NCBI RefSeq assembly: GCF_016316925.1
Contig: NZ_JAEEGB010000005.1
Span: 186,001-250,000, forward strand
DNA from: Clostridium aciditolerans
GTDB lineage: Bacteria > Bacillota > Clostridia > Clostridiales > Clostridiaceae
Length of the DNA: 64,000 bases
Reading direction: 5' to 3'
Shown here: positions 9,583-19,793 of the stretch, in pieces
How the letters are laid out: every line of letters begins with the position of its first letter
How positions within the stretch are numbered: the stretch's first letter is position 1
The notes under the pieces: generated by a model
What the model was told of the DNA's origin: nothing
What the model saw: only the letters and a program-made list of their open reading frames with translations
Databases searched by the model: none
Made by a program: the position numbers and the translations under genes

Positions 9583-9612
9583 AAAGCATAGAAGGAAAAA
9601 CCTCTATGCTTT
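9583..9612 (-). terminator. Terminator after the MgtC-like gene
   Basis: Arms AAAGCATAGAAGG and CCTCTATGCTTT (one bulge) with T5 on the minus strand. It lies 33 bases past the stop of the MgtC-like gene. Confidence 0.8.
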
Positions 9613-9644
9613 TACAAACCATATATTTATAAGTATATACAATC

Positions 9645-10349
9645 TTATATAATCGATACCCCTAAAACCTCATTAAATGATGCTAAATCCTTAATTAACT
9701 CTTCTCTTCTCACATATCTTGGAACTAAAATAGTGTATAAACTTTTCATATATGCGAATTCGCCCTCAAGCTCCTCTTCAAGTAAAAACTCAATATTTTT
9801 AATCTTTACATTTTTATCTTCAAAGTAGCTATCAACTTTTTGAACCATTTCTTTTTTATCTAAATATTCAATTTGAATTTTTATTACGCTGGCCTTCTCT
9901 AAAAATCTAGATTCAAACTTCTTTAATGTTACAAGACATATAGCTACGGCAATAGCTGCTAAAATACTTAGATAGTAATATCCAAGGCCTATGGCAAGCC
10001 CAATACAAGCAACCACCCATAAACTTGCAGCTGTAGTAAGTCCTTTTATCGAACCTTTCTCATGAATTATTGTTCCTGCACCCAAGAAGCCTACCCCACT
10101 TACAACCTGCGCACCTATTCTTCCTATATCCGCTTTTAATGCACTAGCTAGCTGTGGCTGAGCTAATATTAGTTGTACAGTTTTTTGCACATCATATAAT
10201 TGTATCATAGATATTACGCAGGCACCTATACACACAAGTATGTGAGTTCTAAAGCCTGCTGGCCTATTTTTAAACTCTCTTTCATATCCTATTAAACCAC
10301 CAATTAGTATAGCAAGCAGTAACCTTATTACAACTTCGTATATTTCCAT
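9645..10349 (-). CDS. MgtC/SapB family membrane protein
   Basis: Membrane protein of the MgtC family, linked in other bacteria to Mg2+ limitation, acid stress and ATP synthase modulation. The conserved blocks are visible: GGLIGYEREFKNRPAGFRTH near residue 15, and GVGFLGAGTII near residue 85. Four to five membrane segments are followed by a C-terminal ACT-like soluble domain (from about residue 150). The frame extends to a GTG at 10391. I prefer the ATG at 10349 (GGGG nine bases upstream), which yields the usual family N-terminus and 234 residues. Monocistronic. No Mg2+ leader is seen. Confidence 0.85.
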   Translation of the reverse strand: MEIYEVVIRLLLAILIGGLIGYEREFKNRPAGFRTHILVCIGACVISMIQLYDVQKTVQLILAQPQLASALKADIGRIGAQVVSGVGFLGAGTIIHEKGSIKGLTTAASLWVVACIGLAIGLGYYYLSILAAIAVAICLVTLKKFESRFLEKASVIKIQIEYLDKKEMVQKVDSYFEDKNVKIKNIEFLLEEELEGEFAYMKSLYTILVPRYVRREELIKDLASFNEVLGVSII

Positions 10350-10521
10350 TATCCCTGTCCCCTTTAATAGTATTTTCATATATTTTTCCACAGTTCTTCT
10401 AAATAATCAATATTATATTGATATTTTATGATTATTTTTGTAAAAGAACATAACAAAAATACTTTTAGAAAGGCTTTTATCTTAAGATTAAAAAATGCCC
10501 TATAAAAATATTAATAGGTTA

Positions 10522-11976
10522 TTAAGCTCTTTTCTCCTTAAGGGCATTGGGAAGTATAAAGGATAATGTTAAGCATACTACAGTAAGTATAATTAATAAT
10601 ATAAATACTGAGTATAATCCAGAATGTAAGGATGCCTTTATCTGGTCAATGGAAACTCCATAGTTTACGCTGGCAGCAGAATATAGATTGTTTGGTTCTA
10701 CTCCTTGAACACCTAGCTTACTAAAATATTTTACTATACTTAAATTAAACATGCTTCCAAAAATACTTACTCCAATGGTCTGACCTAAAGTACGAACTAG
10801 CGAATTAGATGCTGTTGCAGCTCCTCTTTTGCTATAATCCACAGAGGACTGTACTACTATTGTTAATGTTGTAAAACTTCCACCAAAACCGAATCCCATT
10901 ATAGTAATATATATTATAACTAACAGCAATGGCGAACTAACTGTTAGTGTCGGTAAAAGCGCACAACTTATGACTAAAATAGTTGAGGATAATGCAATAA
11001 CTACCCTTTCTCCATATTTAGGTATAGCTTTTCCCAAAATAACTGCAGAAATAAGCCATGCAACGGACATAGGGGCCATAGAAACTCCTGAAATTGTTGC
11101 TCCAAATCCTAAAACATTCTGCATATATATAGGCATGTAAACATCTGCACCTATTAAAACAGCTGATGCTAAAAAGCTGATTATGTTAACTATTATATTA
11201 GTTTTAGTAAAAATATCAAAAGGTATAATTGGTTCTTCTGCTTTTTTTTCTATAAAATAAAATGCTATTAAAAATATCATAGTAATTACTAAGCAGACTA
11301 CCATCGTAAGCGAATAAAAGCTTTGACTTTCTCCGCCTACTAACACACCATATAAAAGAGCTATTATTGATGCGGATAAGGCCGCTGTCCCCGCATAGTC
11401 AATCTTATGTTTTTTCCTTTCAAAGTTTTCCTTAAGATTCTTCTGAATTAATATTATAGACATTATTCCAAAAGGTATGTTTATAAAGAATATCCAATGC
11501 CATGAAAGATAGTCTATAAGGAACCCTCCTAAAAAGGGACCTGCTAAGCTGGCTATTCCCCATACTGTACTTAACCACCCTTGAACTTTTGCTCTCTCTG
11601 AAAGAGAAAATACATCTCCTACTATTGTATAAGTTACTGTAAATATTGATCCAGCTCCCAATCCTTGAACTGCTCGAAAAGCTATGAGTTGATACATAGT
11701 TTGAGATATACCACAAAGTGAACTCCCAATTAGAAAAATTATTATTCCTACAGTTAATACATTTTTTCTCCCATATAAATCTGATAGCTTGCCATATATA
11801 GGCGTTGAAATAGCTGATGTAAGTAAATATAATGAAAAAACCCAACTTATAAGTTCAAATCCATTTAATTCTTTAACTATAGTAGGTACTGCAGTAGTTA
11901 CAACTGTTCCCTCAACAGCTCCAAGGAACATGGCAACCATTACCGCAATAACTATACTTCTTTTTTTAGAATCCAT
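10522..11976 (-). CDS. MFS drug efflux transporter, DHA2 (EmrB/QacA) type
   Basis: 484-residue, 14-helix proton antiporter. Motif A reads GKLSDLYGRKN, and the DHA2 motif C region reads GPFLGGFLIDYLSWHWIFFINIPFG. TM1 contains VEGTVVTTAVPTIVKEL, which corresponds to the 'LDxTIVNVALP' signature with an acidic residue. An upstream GTG at 11988 is possible, but the GGAAG site fits the ATG at 11976 better. Its C-terminus overlaps a loose inverted repeat (AATGCCCT / AAGGGCATT, 10494-10550) that may help termination. Substrate unknown. Confidence 0.9.
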   Translation of the reverse strand: MDSKKRSIVIAVMVAMFLGAVEGTVVTTAVPTIVKELNGFELISWVFSLYLLTSAISTPIYGKLSDLYGRKNVLTVGIIIFLIGSSLCGISQTMYQLIAFRAVQGLGAGSIFTVTYTIVGDVFSLSERAKVQGWLSTVWGIASLAGPFLGGFLIDYLSWHWIFFINIPFGIMSIILIQKNLKENFERKKHKIDYAGTAALSASIIALLYGVLVGGESQSFYSLTMVVCLVITMIFLIAFYFIEKKAEEPIIPFDIFTKTNIIVNIISFLASAVLIGADVYMPIYMQNVLGFGATISGVSMAPMSVAWLISAVILGKAIPKYGERVVIALSSTILVISCALLPTLTVSSPLLLVIIYITIMGFGFGGSFTTLTIVVQSSVDYSKRGAATASNSLVRTLGQTIGVSIFGSMFNLSIVKYFSKLGVQGVEPNNLYSAASVNYGVSIDQIKASLHSGLYSVFILLIILTVVCLTLSFILPNALKEKRA

Positions 11977-12099
11977 TCTAAATATCACTTCCTTATATAA
12001 TAAAAATTAACACCTCAAAAAACATAGCAAATTTTATTTTATCATTAATATATCAACTTGCCAAGAATTTAAAAATAACCTTTTCTTTAGACAAATATT

Positions 12100-12129
12100 T
12101 TGACAAAATACATTATTTCTACACATTAT
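12100..12129 (+). promoter_or_regulatory. Candidate promoter for the chemoreceptor at 12228
   Basis: TTGACA at 12100-12105 with CATTAT 18 bases on. The rest of the 251-bp gap is A+T-rich with no other clear signal. Confidence 0.4.
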
Positions 12130-12227
12130 CCATTAATTATATAAAGTAAGTGTATTAATACAACGATATTATTATTTGAGGGCTTTTGTAATTGAAACTA
12201 AACAATATATGTTAAGGAGGAATACTT

Positions 12228-14258
12228 ATGGGGAAGAATACAAATTATAGGGGAATAGGAATTAAATTTTTAATGCCAATACTTATAATTACTTTTCTAG
12301 CTACAAGCAGCATTGGTATATTGTCCTATATAGGTGAAAAAAATGCGCTGACTAGAATTATGGAAAATATGACTGCACTTAAAGTAGAGGAAACAAAGGG
12401 ATTGATTGCAGAAAGAGAAGATAACGTCAAATCCTTAAAACAAGCTCTCGATAAATATCTAATTTCAGTTACAAAAAGCATCGCCGAGATTTTAAAGACA
12501 ATTCCTGAAGATAAATTAAATGATGAGTCTAAAAGATTGGCTCAGTCTTTAGGAATTACAGAAATACACATCACTGACGGTGATGGAGTGTTAAGATGGG
12601 GATCTGTTCCAGACTTTTATGGTTTTGACTTTAGAACCTCTGATCAAACTAAACCTTTTCTTCCAGGTCTCACTGATAAAAGCTTTGCACTAGCTCAAGA
12701 CCCTCAGCCAAGAGGAAGTAATAAGGAACTCTTTCAGTATATTACCGTATCAAGGCTAGATAAACCTGGTCTTGTGCAAATAGGAGTAATTCCAAAAGAG
12801 TTACAGGATTTATTAGACCGAGTTAATGTAAAAAATATTTCTAAATCAACCAAGGTTGGTAAAGGTGGATATGTAGCTATACTTGATAAAGATGGTAAAT
12901 TTGTTAGCTATCCCGATGATAAGCTTATTGGAAAAAGCTTAAAGGATTTCGATTGGGGGCAAAAGGTAGCATCCTCAAACAAGGGAAGTTTCAAGTATAA
13001 AATGAATGGTATTGAAAATTTAATGGCCTTTGAAAAGACAGATAAATATATTATTATGGCTACAATACCTACATCAGAATACTATGGTCAGTTATCAACT
13101 TTAAGAAATAATATTATTTTGTCCATAGTACTTAATTTAATTTTAGCTTCATTTATTATTTTTGTAGTAAGTAACAAATATATTATTAAAAGAATTAAAA
13201 ATATATTAAAGGTAGTAGAAGATGTTGGCAATGGAAATCTTAATGTTTCCATTAAAGATTCTGACAATGATGAACTTGGACAATTAGCATCTGGATTTAA
13301 TAATACTATAAATCATCTAAAAGGATTAGTTTTAAGTATAAATACTACTGCCTCAAATGTAACACAAACTTCTGATGCAGTAGCACAAGCAACGGAACAA
13401 ACCTCAGCTGCGGGACAAGAGATTGCAAAAAGTGTTTCTGAAATAGCCGGAGGTACAACTAATCAAGCACAGGAAGCTCAAACAAGTGCTGATCAATTAT
13501 TTGAGGTATCTAAGAATATTGAGGATATCGTAGCAAATACAAGTATAATTTCTGAAAAGATAGGTGAAATAGACCATCAAAATAAAAATAGCCTTGAATC
13601 AATAAATATCTTAAAAAATAAATTTGCTGAAAATAAAGAAGCTACAGAAAGTGTAAGTGATAAAATAACCTTACTTGCTGATAGATCAAACAAAATAGGA
13701 GCAATCACAGAATCCATTTCTGCAATAAGCAGCCAGACTAATCTACTAGCATTAAATGCATCTATTGAAGCTGCAAGAGCTGGCGAAGCCGGACGAGGTT
13801 TTGCAGTTGTAGCAGAAGAGGTCAGAAAGCTAGCTGAACAGTCTGCAGATGCAGCTTTTAATATTGATTCTCTTATTAATGAAATCAAAAATGATGTATC
13901 AGATGCTGTAAGATCCATAAATATAGCAGGAAAATCCGTAGGCGAATCAAATGAAAAGCTTGATAACACCGTCGAAGCTTTTTATCTACTTAAAGATTCA
14001 AATGATTCATTAGTTGCCCTTGTAGAAAATTTAAATAGCATTTGTAAGATTTTAAGTGAAAATACAGAGAAAGTGGTTGTATCTGTTAACAATATTGCAT
14101 CTGTTTCTCAAGAAACCGCTGCTACAACAGAAGAGATATCTGCTGCTACAGAAGAACAAGCAGTGTCATTCGAAGAAATTAATGGAAGTGTCAGCAAATT
14201 GAAAGTATTATCCTCTGAATTACTTAATATGATAATGCAATTTAAGGTTAACGAGTAA
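12228..14258 (+). CDS. Methyl-accepting chemotaxis protein with double-Cache sensor
   Basis: 676-residue chemoreceptor. TM1 covers about residues 13-31 and TM2 about 288-308. The roughly 250-residue outer region between them has the Cache look ([24 protein letters not shown], a PAS-like distal lobe). A HAMP linker follows ([25 protein letters not shown]), then the cytoplasmic signalling hairpin with the invariant tip ([20 protein letters not shown] and [17 protein letters not shown]). AAGGAGG lies 7 bases before the ATG. Monocistronic; followed by an R1 repeat copy. Ligand cannot be told. Confidence 0.92.
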   Translation: MGKNTNYRGIGIKFLMPILIITFLATSSIGILSYIGEKNALTRIMENMTALKVEETKGLIAEREDNVKSLKQALDKYLISVTKSIAEILKTIPEDKLNDESKRLAQSLGITEIHITDGDGVLRWGSVPDFYGFDFRTSDQTKPFLPGLTDKSFALAQDPQPRGSNKELFQYITVSRLDKPGLVQIGVIPKELQDLLDRVNVKNISKSTKVGKGGYVAILDKDGKFVSYPDDKLIGKSLKDFDWGQKVASSNKGSFKYKMNGIENLMAFEKTDKYIIMATIPTSEYYGQLSTLRNNIILSIVLNLILASFIIFVVSNKYIIKRIKNILKVVEDVGNGNLNVSIKDSDNDELGQLASGFNNTINHLKGLVLSINTTASNVTQTSDAVAQATEQTSAAGQEIAKSVSEIAGGTTNQAQEAQTSADQLFEVSKNIEDIVANTSIISEKIGEIDHQNKNSLESINILKNKFAENKEATESVSDKITLLADRSNKIGAITESISAISSQTNLLALNASIEAARAGEAGRGFAVVAEEVRKLAEQSADAAFNIDSLINEIKNDVSDAVRSINIAGKSVGESNEKLDNTVEAFYLLKDSNDSLVALVENLNSICKILSENTEKVVVSVNNIASVSQETAATTEEISAATEEQAVSFEEINGSVSKLKVLSSELLNMIMQFKVNE

Positions 14259-14271
14259 ATTATAATTAATA

Positions 14272-14398
14272 AAGCAAAGCTTACTTGAGATGGGGTTTTA
14301 GATCCCATCTCAAATTTGCTTAAAGGAACCCTTTCACAGAGTGCGATGGAAGTATTAGAGCGGGTACGCCATCGGATAAATTAGATAAAAATCTCTGT
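14272..14398. repeat. Intergenic structured repeat, family R1, diverged copy 3
   Basis: Two stems: TTGAGATGGG / CCCATCTCAA within AAGCAA / TTGCTT, and CGATGG / CCATCG enclosed by ACAGAG / CTCTGT. The stretch GATGG-AGTATTAG-GGTA-ATCGGATAAAT at 14344-14381 aligns with the 3' ends of copies 1 and 2; the 5' half differs. It follows the chemoreceptor stop and may act as its terminator. Confidence 0.6.
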
Positions 14399-14457
14399 AA
14401 CAGCTTTTACATCAAATTCATAATATATATGTAAAGCTTATATACAGAGGAGTTATT

Positions 14458-15180
14458 ATGTACAATTACTATTTTAGGGCTAACATAGGCTCAAATATTG
14501 TTGCTTATGTCAGAGGGGACGTAAATGGTGATAGAATTCCTGATAATATATACTTAGTTGGAGTAAAAAGCCCGTCTAGTCCCTTTATTCAAAACATTAC
14601 CCTTTTAGTACTGGATGGAAGAACAGGCAGAGTCGTTAGTGTACCACTAAATGAAAACGCTGGGTATAACCCTAGGCTGTTTCTAGGGGATTTTACTGGG
14701 GATGGTATAAATGATATATTAATTAGTATTGATTCAGGTGGAAGTGGAGCAATAATGTATCATTATATTTATTCCTTTACTAATAATACCCCTCAACTAA
14801 TATTTAATTTTAATTCATACAACGCGGAATATAACTATGATGTTATTTATAAGGATAACTACAAGGTTGAAGTTACTAGTAAGGCAAATAATATAAAGTA
14901 CATTATAGATATATCCCTTAAAGGAGAGGATTATTTAAAGGAAATATACGATGAAAATGGCAAGCTGAAAAGGCCAATTAGTGGATTTGTAAATCCCCTA
15001 AGCGGATTGTACCCTGTAGATTTTGATTCAAATGGAGTATATGAATTGTTGGCATACCAAAAAATAGCTGGTAGATATAATGCAGATTCTCTAGGCTATA
15101 TTTTAAATACTTTAAAATGGAAGGGAAATAGATTTGTTTTGGACAATCAAAATGTAGCTATTTGGGGATCACAGGGATAG
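14458..15180 (+). CDS. VCBS/FG-GAP-repeat-like protein without signal peptide
   Basis: 240-residue protein with three calcium-loop-like motifs spaced along a beta-rich chain: DVNGDRIPDNIYLVG (about residue 21), DFTGDGINDILIS (about 81) and DFDSNGVYELLAY (about 186). Such DxNxDGxxD loops occur in beta-propeller VCBS/FG-GAP repeats. The N-terminus MYNYYFRANIGSN is not a signal peptide, so the protein is probably cytoplasmic or in the spore, which is unusual for a repeat best known from surface proteins. GAGG lies before the ATG. Function unknown. Confidence 0.65.
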   Translation: MYNYYFRANIGSNIVAYVRGDVNGDRIPDNIYLVGVKSPSSPFIQNITLLVLDGRTGRVVSVPLNENAGYNPRLFLGDFTGDGINDILISIDSGGSGAIMYHYIYSFTNNTPQLIFNFNSYNAEYNYDVIYKDNYKVEVTSKANNIKYIIDISLKGEDYLKEIYDENGKLKRPISGFVNPLSGLYPVDFDSNGVYELLAYQKIAGRYNADSLGYILNTLKWKGNRFVLDNQNVAIWGSQG

Positions 15181-15204
15181 ATATGCTTTATTATTAAAAA
15201 ATTT

Positions 15205-15248
15205 AAATGGACATCCTAAAAATTGTATTTTAGGTTGCCCATTTTTTT
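15205..15248 (+). terminator. Terminator after the VCBS-like gene
   Basis: Imperfect arms AAATGG-CCTAAAA and TTTTAGG-CCCATTT followed by T7. Confidence 0.75.
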
Positions 15249-15368
15249 GCAATTATTATTTCATTTATATATTTTTAATAATCTACACTTAACCTAAATG
15301 TGGTATAAGTTCTATAATTTTGATTCATTTTACATTAATTTTCATATTTTTTAAATAAAAACTACATT

Positions 15369-15397
15369 TTGAAATATTTATATTGTTATGTTAAAAT
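15369..15397 (+). promoter_or_regulatory. Promoter of the chemoreceptor at 15434
   Basis: TTGAAA, 17-base spacer, TAAAAT with TGT just before (extended -10). It looks like the housekeeping sigma factor rather than the flagellar one. Confidence 0.65.
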
Positions 15398-15433
15398 GTA
15401 AACATATTATTAACATTTATAGGGGGACAAATG

Positions 15434-17515
15434 ATGAAATCTATAAAACGTCAATTAATTTCTGTTGCAGTCTTGCTAGTAATAATTCCAGTAGCAATTA
15501 CTAATTTTATCTGTTCTTATTATTTTTCCAATAGCATTGAATCCACCATAGTAGATAATAATAAACGTCTTTCATCTACAATAGCTGACGAAGTTAAAGG
15601 TTTTATTGATAAGGCGTACACCCTTACAGAGGCAATGGCTGAAAATAAGACTATTATTGACTTTAATCCAGAAGATCAAAAAGAGATGCTTACCAAGTCT
15701 GTATCTAAAAATCCTTATTTTGATCTGCTGTACATAGTAAAGAATGATGGAAATCAGACCGCTCGCTCTTCTGGCGAACTAGCCAATAGAGCTAATAGAT
15801 GGTGGTTTACACAAGTTATGAATGAAAAAAAGTCATTCGTTAGCAAATCTTATTACTCTGTAACTGGTAATAGTGCCGTAACTTCAATATTTCATCCTAT
15901 TTTTGACAAAAACTCCAATATGACAGGAATATTCGGCGCTGACCTTAAATTAAACGAATTGCAAAAACTTGTAGACAAGTACTCTGATGGTAAAAACAGG
16001 TACTCATTTATTCTAGACAGCGATGGAGTAGTTATTGCTCATCCTGATAAAAACCAAGTTTCAGAGCTTTACAATTATAAAACCTTTAAGAAAACGGTTT
16101 TAGTTAAAGATTCTTCAGGTAATGTAGTTAAAGATACTAATGGAAATCAGCAAACTCAGCTTCAAGATATAAAACTTCACCAAACTCTTAAGAACATTAC
16201 CGAGAAGGCATTAAAGGGGGAGTCTGGCACTGTTGAGTATACAGATAATGATAAAAAAGAAATATCAAGTTCTTATACTACAATAAAGCTCCCAGGACAG
16301 TCTCAAAACTGGGCGGTAATAACAGTACAAGATAAAGCATCTGCTATGGCAGTAATAAAAACTACTCAAATAAAAAACACAGTTATAGCATTATTTCTAC
16401 TCTTGTTAGTAATTATATTAATATATTTTCTTGCGAAAAAATTTACACAACCAATATCTGATTTAGTTATACTGATGCAAAAAGCATCTGAGGGAGATTT
16501 AACAGTTCAATCTCAATATAAAAGCCAAAATGAACTTGGAAGTCTAAGTAATAACTTCAATTTAATGATGTCTCAAATAAAAGAACTTATTACTAATATA
16601 AATGAAGCATCTGTACTTGTGACTAATTCATCTAAAACTCTGTCTATTACTACTGAATCTACCTCTAAATCTATAGAACAGATAGCCATTAATATTTCAG
16701 ATGTTACAGTAGCGGCTGATGGACAGGCATCCAATGCTGAAACCGGACTTAATACAACTAAAGAGTTATCAGATAAAATTACTACTATGACAGATTACAT
16801 GAATGACGGTAAAACATCTGCAGATAACATATGTAAGGTTAGCACTAAAGGCATCGAGGCTATTCACACATTAGAAAGTGCCGCAAAGGAAAGTAATCAA
16901 TCTATAAATAATGTAGCATTAGTTATAAATTCACTAAGTGATAAGGCAAATGTAGTTGGAAATATAGCTGATACTATAACCTCGATTTCCGAACAGACTA
17001 ATCTTCTTGCTCTAAATGCTGCTATAGAAGCTGCAAGAGCAGGCGAGGCAGGCAAAGGTTTTTCCGTAGTTGCTGAGGAAGTTAGAAAGCTATCTGAAGA
17101 CACCGCCGCTTCAAGTAATAATGTTAAGGAAATTATATTTAATGTTCAAAAAGACATTATTACAGCTAAGGATACTATAAATCAAGCAGAAGTTGTAATT
17201 TATAAACAAAGTGATGCTGTAAAACATGCTAGAGAAACCTTTGGTGAAATATCCTCTAGTATACAAGACGTAGTAAATAAAATAAATATAACTGCCTCTA
17301 GTCTTAATGGCGTTATTGTTACTAGAGATCAGCTTATTAACGTTATGAATGCTGCATCAAAAGTGTCCGAAACTTTAGCTAAGTCTTCAGAGCAAGTTTC
17401 AGCTATAACAGAAGAACAAAGCGCTGCTGTAGAGGAAATATCTAGTCTGGCTGATGAGTTAAATAGTATGTCATCAAAACTTCATGATTCTATAAGGACA
17501 TTTAAAATAAATTAA
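15434..17515 (+). CDS. Methyl-accepting chemotaxis protein with dCache_1 sensor
   Basis: 693-residue chemoreceptor. TM1 is about residues 9-30. An outer dCache_1 domain (about 35-315) contains [22 protein letters not shown] and [11 protein letters not shown]; the Arg-Trp pair recalls amino-acid-binding dCache receptors, but I cannot confirm the full ligand motif. TM2 is about 318-337, followed by HAMP ([24 protein letters not shown]) and the signalling tip ([20 protein letters not shown]). Two ATGs are adjacent; 15434 has better spacing from AGGGGG than 15431. Confidence 0.92.
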   Translation: MKSIKRQLISVAVLLVIIPVAITNFICSYYFSNSIESTIVDNNKRLSSTIADEVKGFIDKAYTLTEAMAENKTIIDFNPEDQKEMLTKSVSKNPYFDLLYIVKNDGNQTARSSGELANRANRWWFTQVMNEKKSFVSKSYYSVTGNSAVTSIFHPIFDKNSNMTGIFGADLKLNELQKLVDKYSDGKNRYSFILDSDGVVIAHPDKNQVSELYNYKTFKKTVLVKDSSGNVVKDTNGNQQTQLQDIKLHQTLKNITEKALKGESGTVEYTDNDKKEISSSYTTIKLPGQSQNWAVITVQDKASAMAVIKTTQIKNTVIALFLLLLVIILIYFLAKKFTQPISDLVILMQKASEGDLTVQSQYKSQNELGSLSNNFNLMMSQIKELITNINEASVLVTNSSKTLSITTESTSKSIEQIAINISDVTVAADGQASNAETGLNTTKELSDKITTMTDYMNDGKTSADNICKVSTKGIEAIHTLESAAKESNQSINNVALVINSLSDKANVVGNIADTITSISEQTNLLALNAAIEAARAGEAGKGFSVVAEEVRKLSEDTAASSNNVKEIIFNVQKDIITAKDTINQAEVVIYKQSDAVKHARETFGEISSSIQDVVNKINITASSLNGVIVTRDQLINVMNAASKVSETLAKSSEQVSAITEEQSAAVEEISSLADELNSMSSKLHDSIRTFKIN

Positions 17516-17518
17516 TAA

Positions 17519-17556
17519 AAATCCCGGACTTATTTAAAGTTCGGGATTTTTGTTTA
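17519..17556 (+). terminator. Strong terminator after the chemoreceptor
   Basis: Eleven-pair stem AAATCCCGGAC / GTTCGGGATTT followed by a T-rich tract. Confidence 0.9.
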
Positions 17557-17563
17557 TTTTATA

Positions 17564-17592
17564 TTGAATTTTTATTATATATTTTGTATAAT
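17564..17592 (+). promoter_or_regulatory. Promoter of the GNAT gene
   Basis: TTGAAT, 17-base spacer, TATAAT, placed directly after the upstream terminator and 45 bases before the start codon. Confidence 0.6.
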
Positions 17593-17637
17593 TATTCATA
17601 TCAAAAATAAATTAGATTTAGTACTGGGGGTAGATTG

Positions 17638-18159
17638 ATGGAAAAAATGGTCTTTGTGGTTAGAAAAGCTGAAAAAGCAGATATACCAAAAATACATGAA
17701 ATAACCGAAATAGTTTTTAAAATCTACGCTGAAAATGCAGGTGTTAAAGGTACACTTAGTGCATTGAAGGAAACCTATGAAGATATAGAGAAAGATATAG
17801 AAACAAAGGAAGTTTTTGTAGCCCTCTTAAATGAGGAAGTAGTTGGAAGTGTTAGAATTGAAGTGAAGCCTGATAAAACTGCCTACTTGAGCAGGTTTGG
17901 AGTTAAATTGGATTATCAAAATAATGGTGTAGGTAAAATATTAATAAATGCAGTAGATAATGCAATGATAGATTTAGGTGTAACTAATATATATCTTCAT
18001 ACTGCTTCTAGGATGCTATCACTTGTTAGATTTTATTATGGCAGAGGTTTTTATATTGAGTCAACCACTAAAGATCAAGGCTATATTAGAGCTTTATTGT
18101 GTAAAGATTACAAAGCAGAGCAATCAAATATTCCTTGTGAAAATCGTGAGGTTATATAA
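17638..18159 (+). CDS. GNAT family N-acetyltransferase
   Basis: 173-residue acyl-CoA-dependent acetyltransferase. The N-terminus VVRKAEKADIPKIHEIT is the family's first strand and helix. The acetyl-CoA loop is QNNGVGKILINAV, matching the Q/RxxGxG/A motif. The C-terminal part (LVRFYYGRGFYIESTT) is the usual 'FYxxxGF' block. A TTG at 17635 is in frame, but the ATG at 17638 sits 7 bases from GGGGG. The gene's last bases border a MITE-like repeat. The acceptor substrate is unknown. Confidence 0.85.
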   Translation: MEKMVFVVRKAEKADIPKIHEITEIVFKIYAENAGVKGTLSALKETYEDIEKDIETKEVFVALLNEEVVGSVRIEVKPDKTAYLSRFGVKLDYQNNGVGKILINAVDNAMIDLGVTNIYLHTASRMLSLVRFYYGRGFYIESTTKDQGYIRALLCKDYKAEQSNIPCENREVI

Positions 18160-18414
18160 AAATTATGCAACGCAATTTTTTTGAGAGGACAGAGGACAGT
18201 GAAGGAGTATTTTTCTCCGCTTCACTACGAAAAATCTTTAATTTATATAGAAACTCCTGCCCTTTTGTTTCGCAGGAGTACTCTCTGCTTAAGCGATGTT
18301 TTGCATTAGCAAAACAAGCCTAAAAAAATATAATAATTTTCTGACGTAATGAAGAAAACTCACCATCACTGTCCTCTGTCAACTGTCCTCTAAAGAATGT
18401 GTCGCATAATTTTT
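18158..18414. repeat. MITE-like nested inverted repeat (family R2, copy A)
   Basis: Ends AAAAATTATGC and GCATAATTTTT. Inside lies a second inverted pair (GAGGACAGAGGACAGTGA near 18185 and TCACTGTCCTCTGTCAACTG near 18367), and within that a CTCCTGC...GCAGGAG hairpin followed by CTCTCTGCTTAAGCGA. GACAGAGGACA and GAAGAAAACTCACC are shared with the element at 24234. No coding capacity. GTGAGTTTTnTTCnTTACGTCA on the minus strand occurs twice at the right side (18340-18361 and 18418-18441), a partial direct duplication. Confidence 0.7.
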
Positions 18415-18444
18415 ATTTTTTGACGTAAGGAAAAAACTCACTTA

Positions 18445-18975
18445 TCAAGGATTCACTTTCATATTTGTCAAGCCATCTAAGGCTTTATTGATCTTGTCTT
18501 TTGCCTCTTCCGCACTTTTTGTTGTTCCATTTATAAAATCTCCGCTTTTAACGACAGTATCAGAAGTGACTACTATGTTTTCTAAATAATTGCAATACTT
18601 CTCATGAAAAGAATCTAACTCTTTGCCATGAGGAAGCTTAGTCACTTCATCCAAATATTTGTGAAGATTTTTATTTTCTTCTTTTAATTGCGGCAGTGCT
18701 CTATTTTCAATTCCCTTCATTGTATTATCTACCGCGGTTTTTATTTTTCCAGTGTAACTGTATATCTCTTTTGTATAAACAGCATCACTTTTTGTAGAGT
18801 TAAATACTGCTTCTGGGCTTTTATTTGAACTTATAGCGTTTATTACAAAAAATACAAGTAATCCTATTAGTGCATAAATGACAATCTTAGCTACTTTTTT
18901 TATAAAACTAATTATAATAAGAATGATTACAATAAACCCTAATCCTAGCAGCAATTCATTATGTGACAATTTCAT
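18445..18975 (-). CDS. Small membrane-anchored protein of unknown function
   Basis: 176 residues. Two adjacent hydrophobic stretches (about 8-24 and 28-47, LGLGFIVIILIIISF and VIYALIGLLVFFVINA) form a hairpin anchor. They are followed by a mostly helical, lysine/glutamate-rich region of about 125 residues that may face outward (predicted coiled coil near 85-110). I recognise no family. AGGAGG precedes the ATG. The tail ends in a sequence duplicated inside the neighbouring repeat. Confidence 0.7.
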   Translation of the reverse strand: MKLSHNELLLGLGFIVIILIIISFIKKVAKIVIYALIGLLVFFVINAISSNKSPEAVFNSTKSDAVYTKEIYSYTGKIKTAVDNTMKGIENRALPQLKEENKNLHKYLDEVTKLPHGKELDSFHEKYCNYLENIVVTSDTVVKSGDFINGTTKSAEEAKDKINKALDGLTNMKVNP

Positions 18976-19208
18976 TTTCCTCCTGTTTCCTTTAGTTTAA
19001 TATAATAATACTATTCTTAAAACATAAATAAAAAAATTGCTATAAATTTTTAATTGCTAATTCTTTACTACATTTTAACACAGGCAATCCTTATTGTTAA
19101 CTATTGATGACAAACTTTTACTTGTAATTATCTTATACCGCAAAAATCACGCAATAATCTTAAAATTGTAAAACTACTGACATTTTTATCTGATTCACCT
19201 AGCAAATA

Positions 19209-19217
19209 TGTTATAAT
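19209..19217 (+). promoter_or_regulatory. Extended -10 promoter of the DMT transporter gene
   Basis: TGTTATAAT, a perfect extended -10, 60 bases before the start. The rest of the 301-bp gap (18976-19276) is A+T-rich with no other clear feature. Confidence 0.5.
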
Positions 19218-19276
19218 TATCTAAAAGATATAAAAAACACACATAATATGGAAAGTACTTAGAAGGAGAGAAAAAA

Positions 19277-19732
19277 ATGAAGGGAATTTATTATGCACTT
19301 TCCTTAATTTCAGGCCTGGCTATAGCAACCCAGGTTGCAGTTAACGGAAAACTACGCTCTAATCTTGGTGATCCCATACTAACCTCTTTTATTAGCTTTG
19401 CTGTTGGTGCTATAGGTTTGGCGATTGCCTTCTTTGCTTCTATCTGGTTAGGTGTACAAGCTAGGCCGGATTTAGCAAACTTTAAAAACACTAATTGGTG
19501 GATGTGGACAGGAGGTCTCTTTGGTGCCTTTTACATATTCACAACTATTTTTGCATCGCCGAAAATAGGCTTTGCTAATATGTTTAGCTTAGTTATTGCA
19601 GGGCAAATAATTCTTGCAGTAATTTTTGATCACTTTGGTGCATTTAATATGCAGGTACATGCAATAAATCCTTTAAGAGCTGTTGGTATTATCTTGCTAA
19701 TAGCAGGCGTGTATATTATTCAAACGCATTAA
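19277..19732 (+). CDS. DMT-superfamily transporter, YdcZ/DUF606 type
   Basis: 151-residue integral membrane protein with five hydrophobic segments. The N-terminus YYALSLISGLAIATQVAVNGKLRSNLGDP is the conserved start of the DUF606/YdcZ family, with 'Q..xNxxLR' and 'A' repeats. Such short proteins usually work as dimers of inverted topology. Substrate unknown. GGAGAG lies before the ATG. A long palindrome ends the gene. Confidence 0.88.
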   Translation: MKGIYYALSLISGLAIATQVAVNGKLRSNLGDPILTSFISFAVGAIGLAIAFFASIWLGVQARPDLANFKNTNWWMWTGGLFGAFYIFTTIFASPKIGFANMFSLVIAGQIILAVIFDHFGAFNMQVHAINPLRAVGIILLIAGVYIIQTH

Positions 19733-19735
19733 AGT

Positions 19736-19782
19736 TATAGAGAAACTAACTAGAAAGTTAATTTTCTAGTTAGTTTCTCTAT
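19736..19782. terminator. Palindromic bidirectional terminator related to the R2b repeat ends
   Basis: Perfect 21-bp arms starting TATAGAGAAACTAACTAG around a 5-base loop, between two convergent genes. The right arm matches 24 of 26 bases with the right end of the repeat at 24234-24455, so it may be a minimal relic of that repeat rather than a plain terminator. Confidence 0.75.
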
Positions 19783-19793
19783 ATAAGTAAGTT

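Noticed and set aside
11432..11845. 137-residue minus-strand frame inside the second MFS gene
   Set aside because: Out-of-frame shadow of the MFS gene; no ribosome site and low-complexity, serine-rich translation.
13577..13969. 130-residue frame opposite a chemoreceptor tip
   Set aside because: The same shadow arises opposite other receptor tips (e.g. 16897-17103), a consequence of the conserved signalling hairpin.
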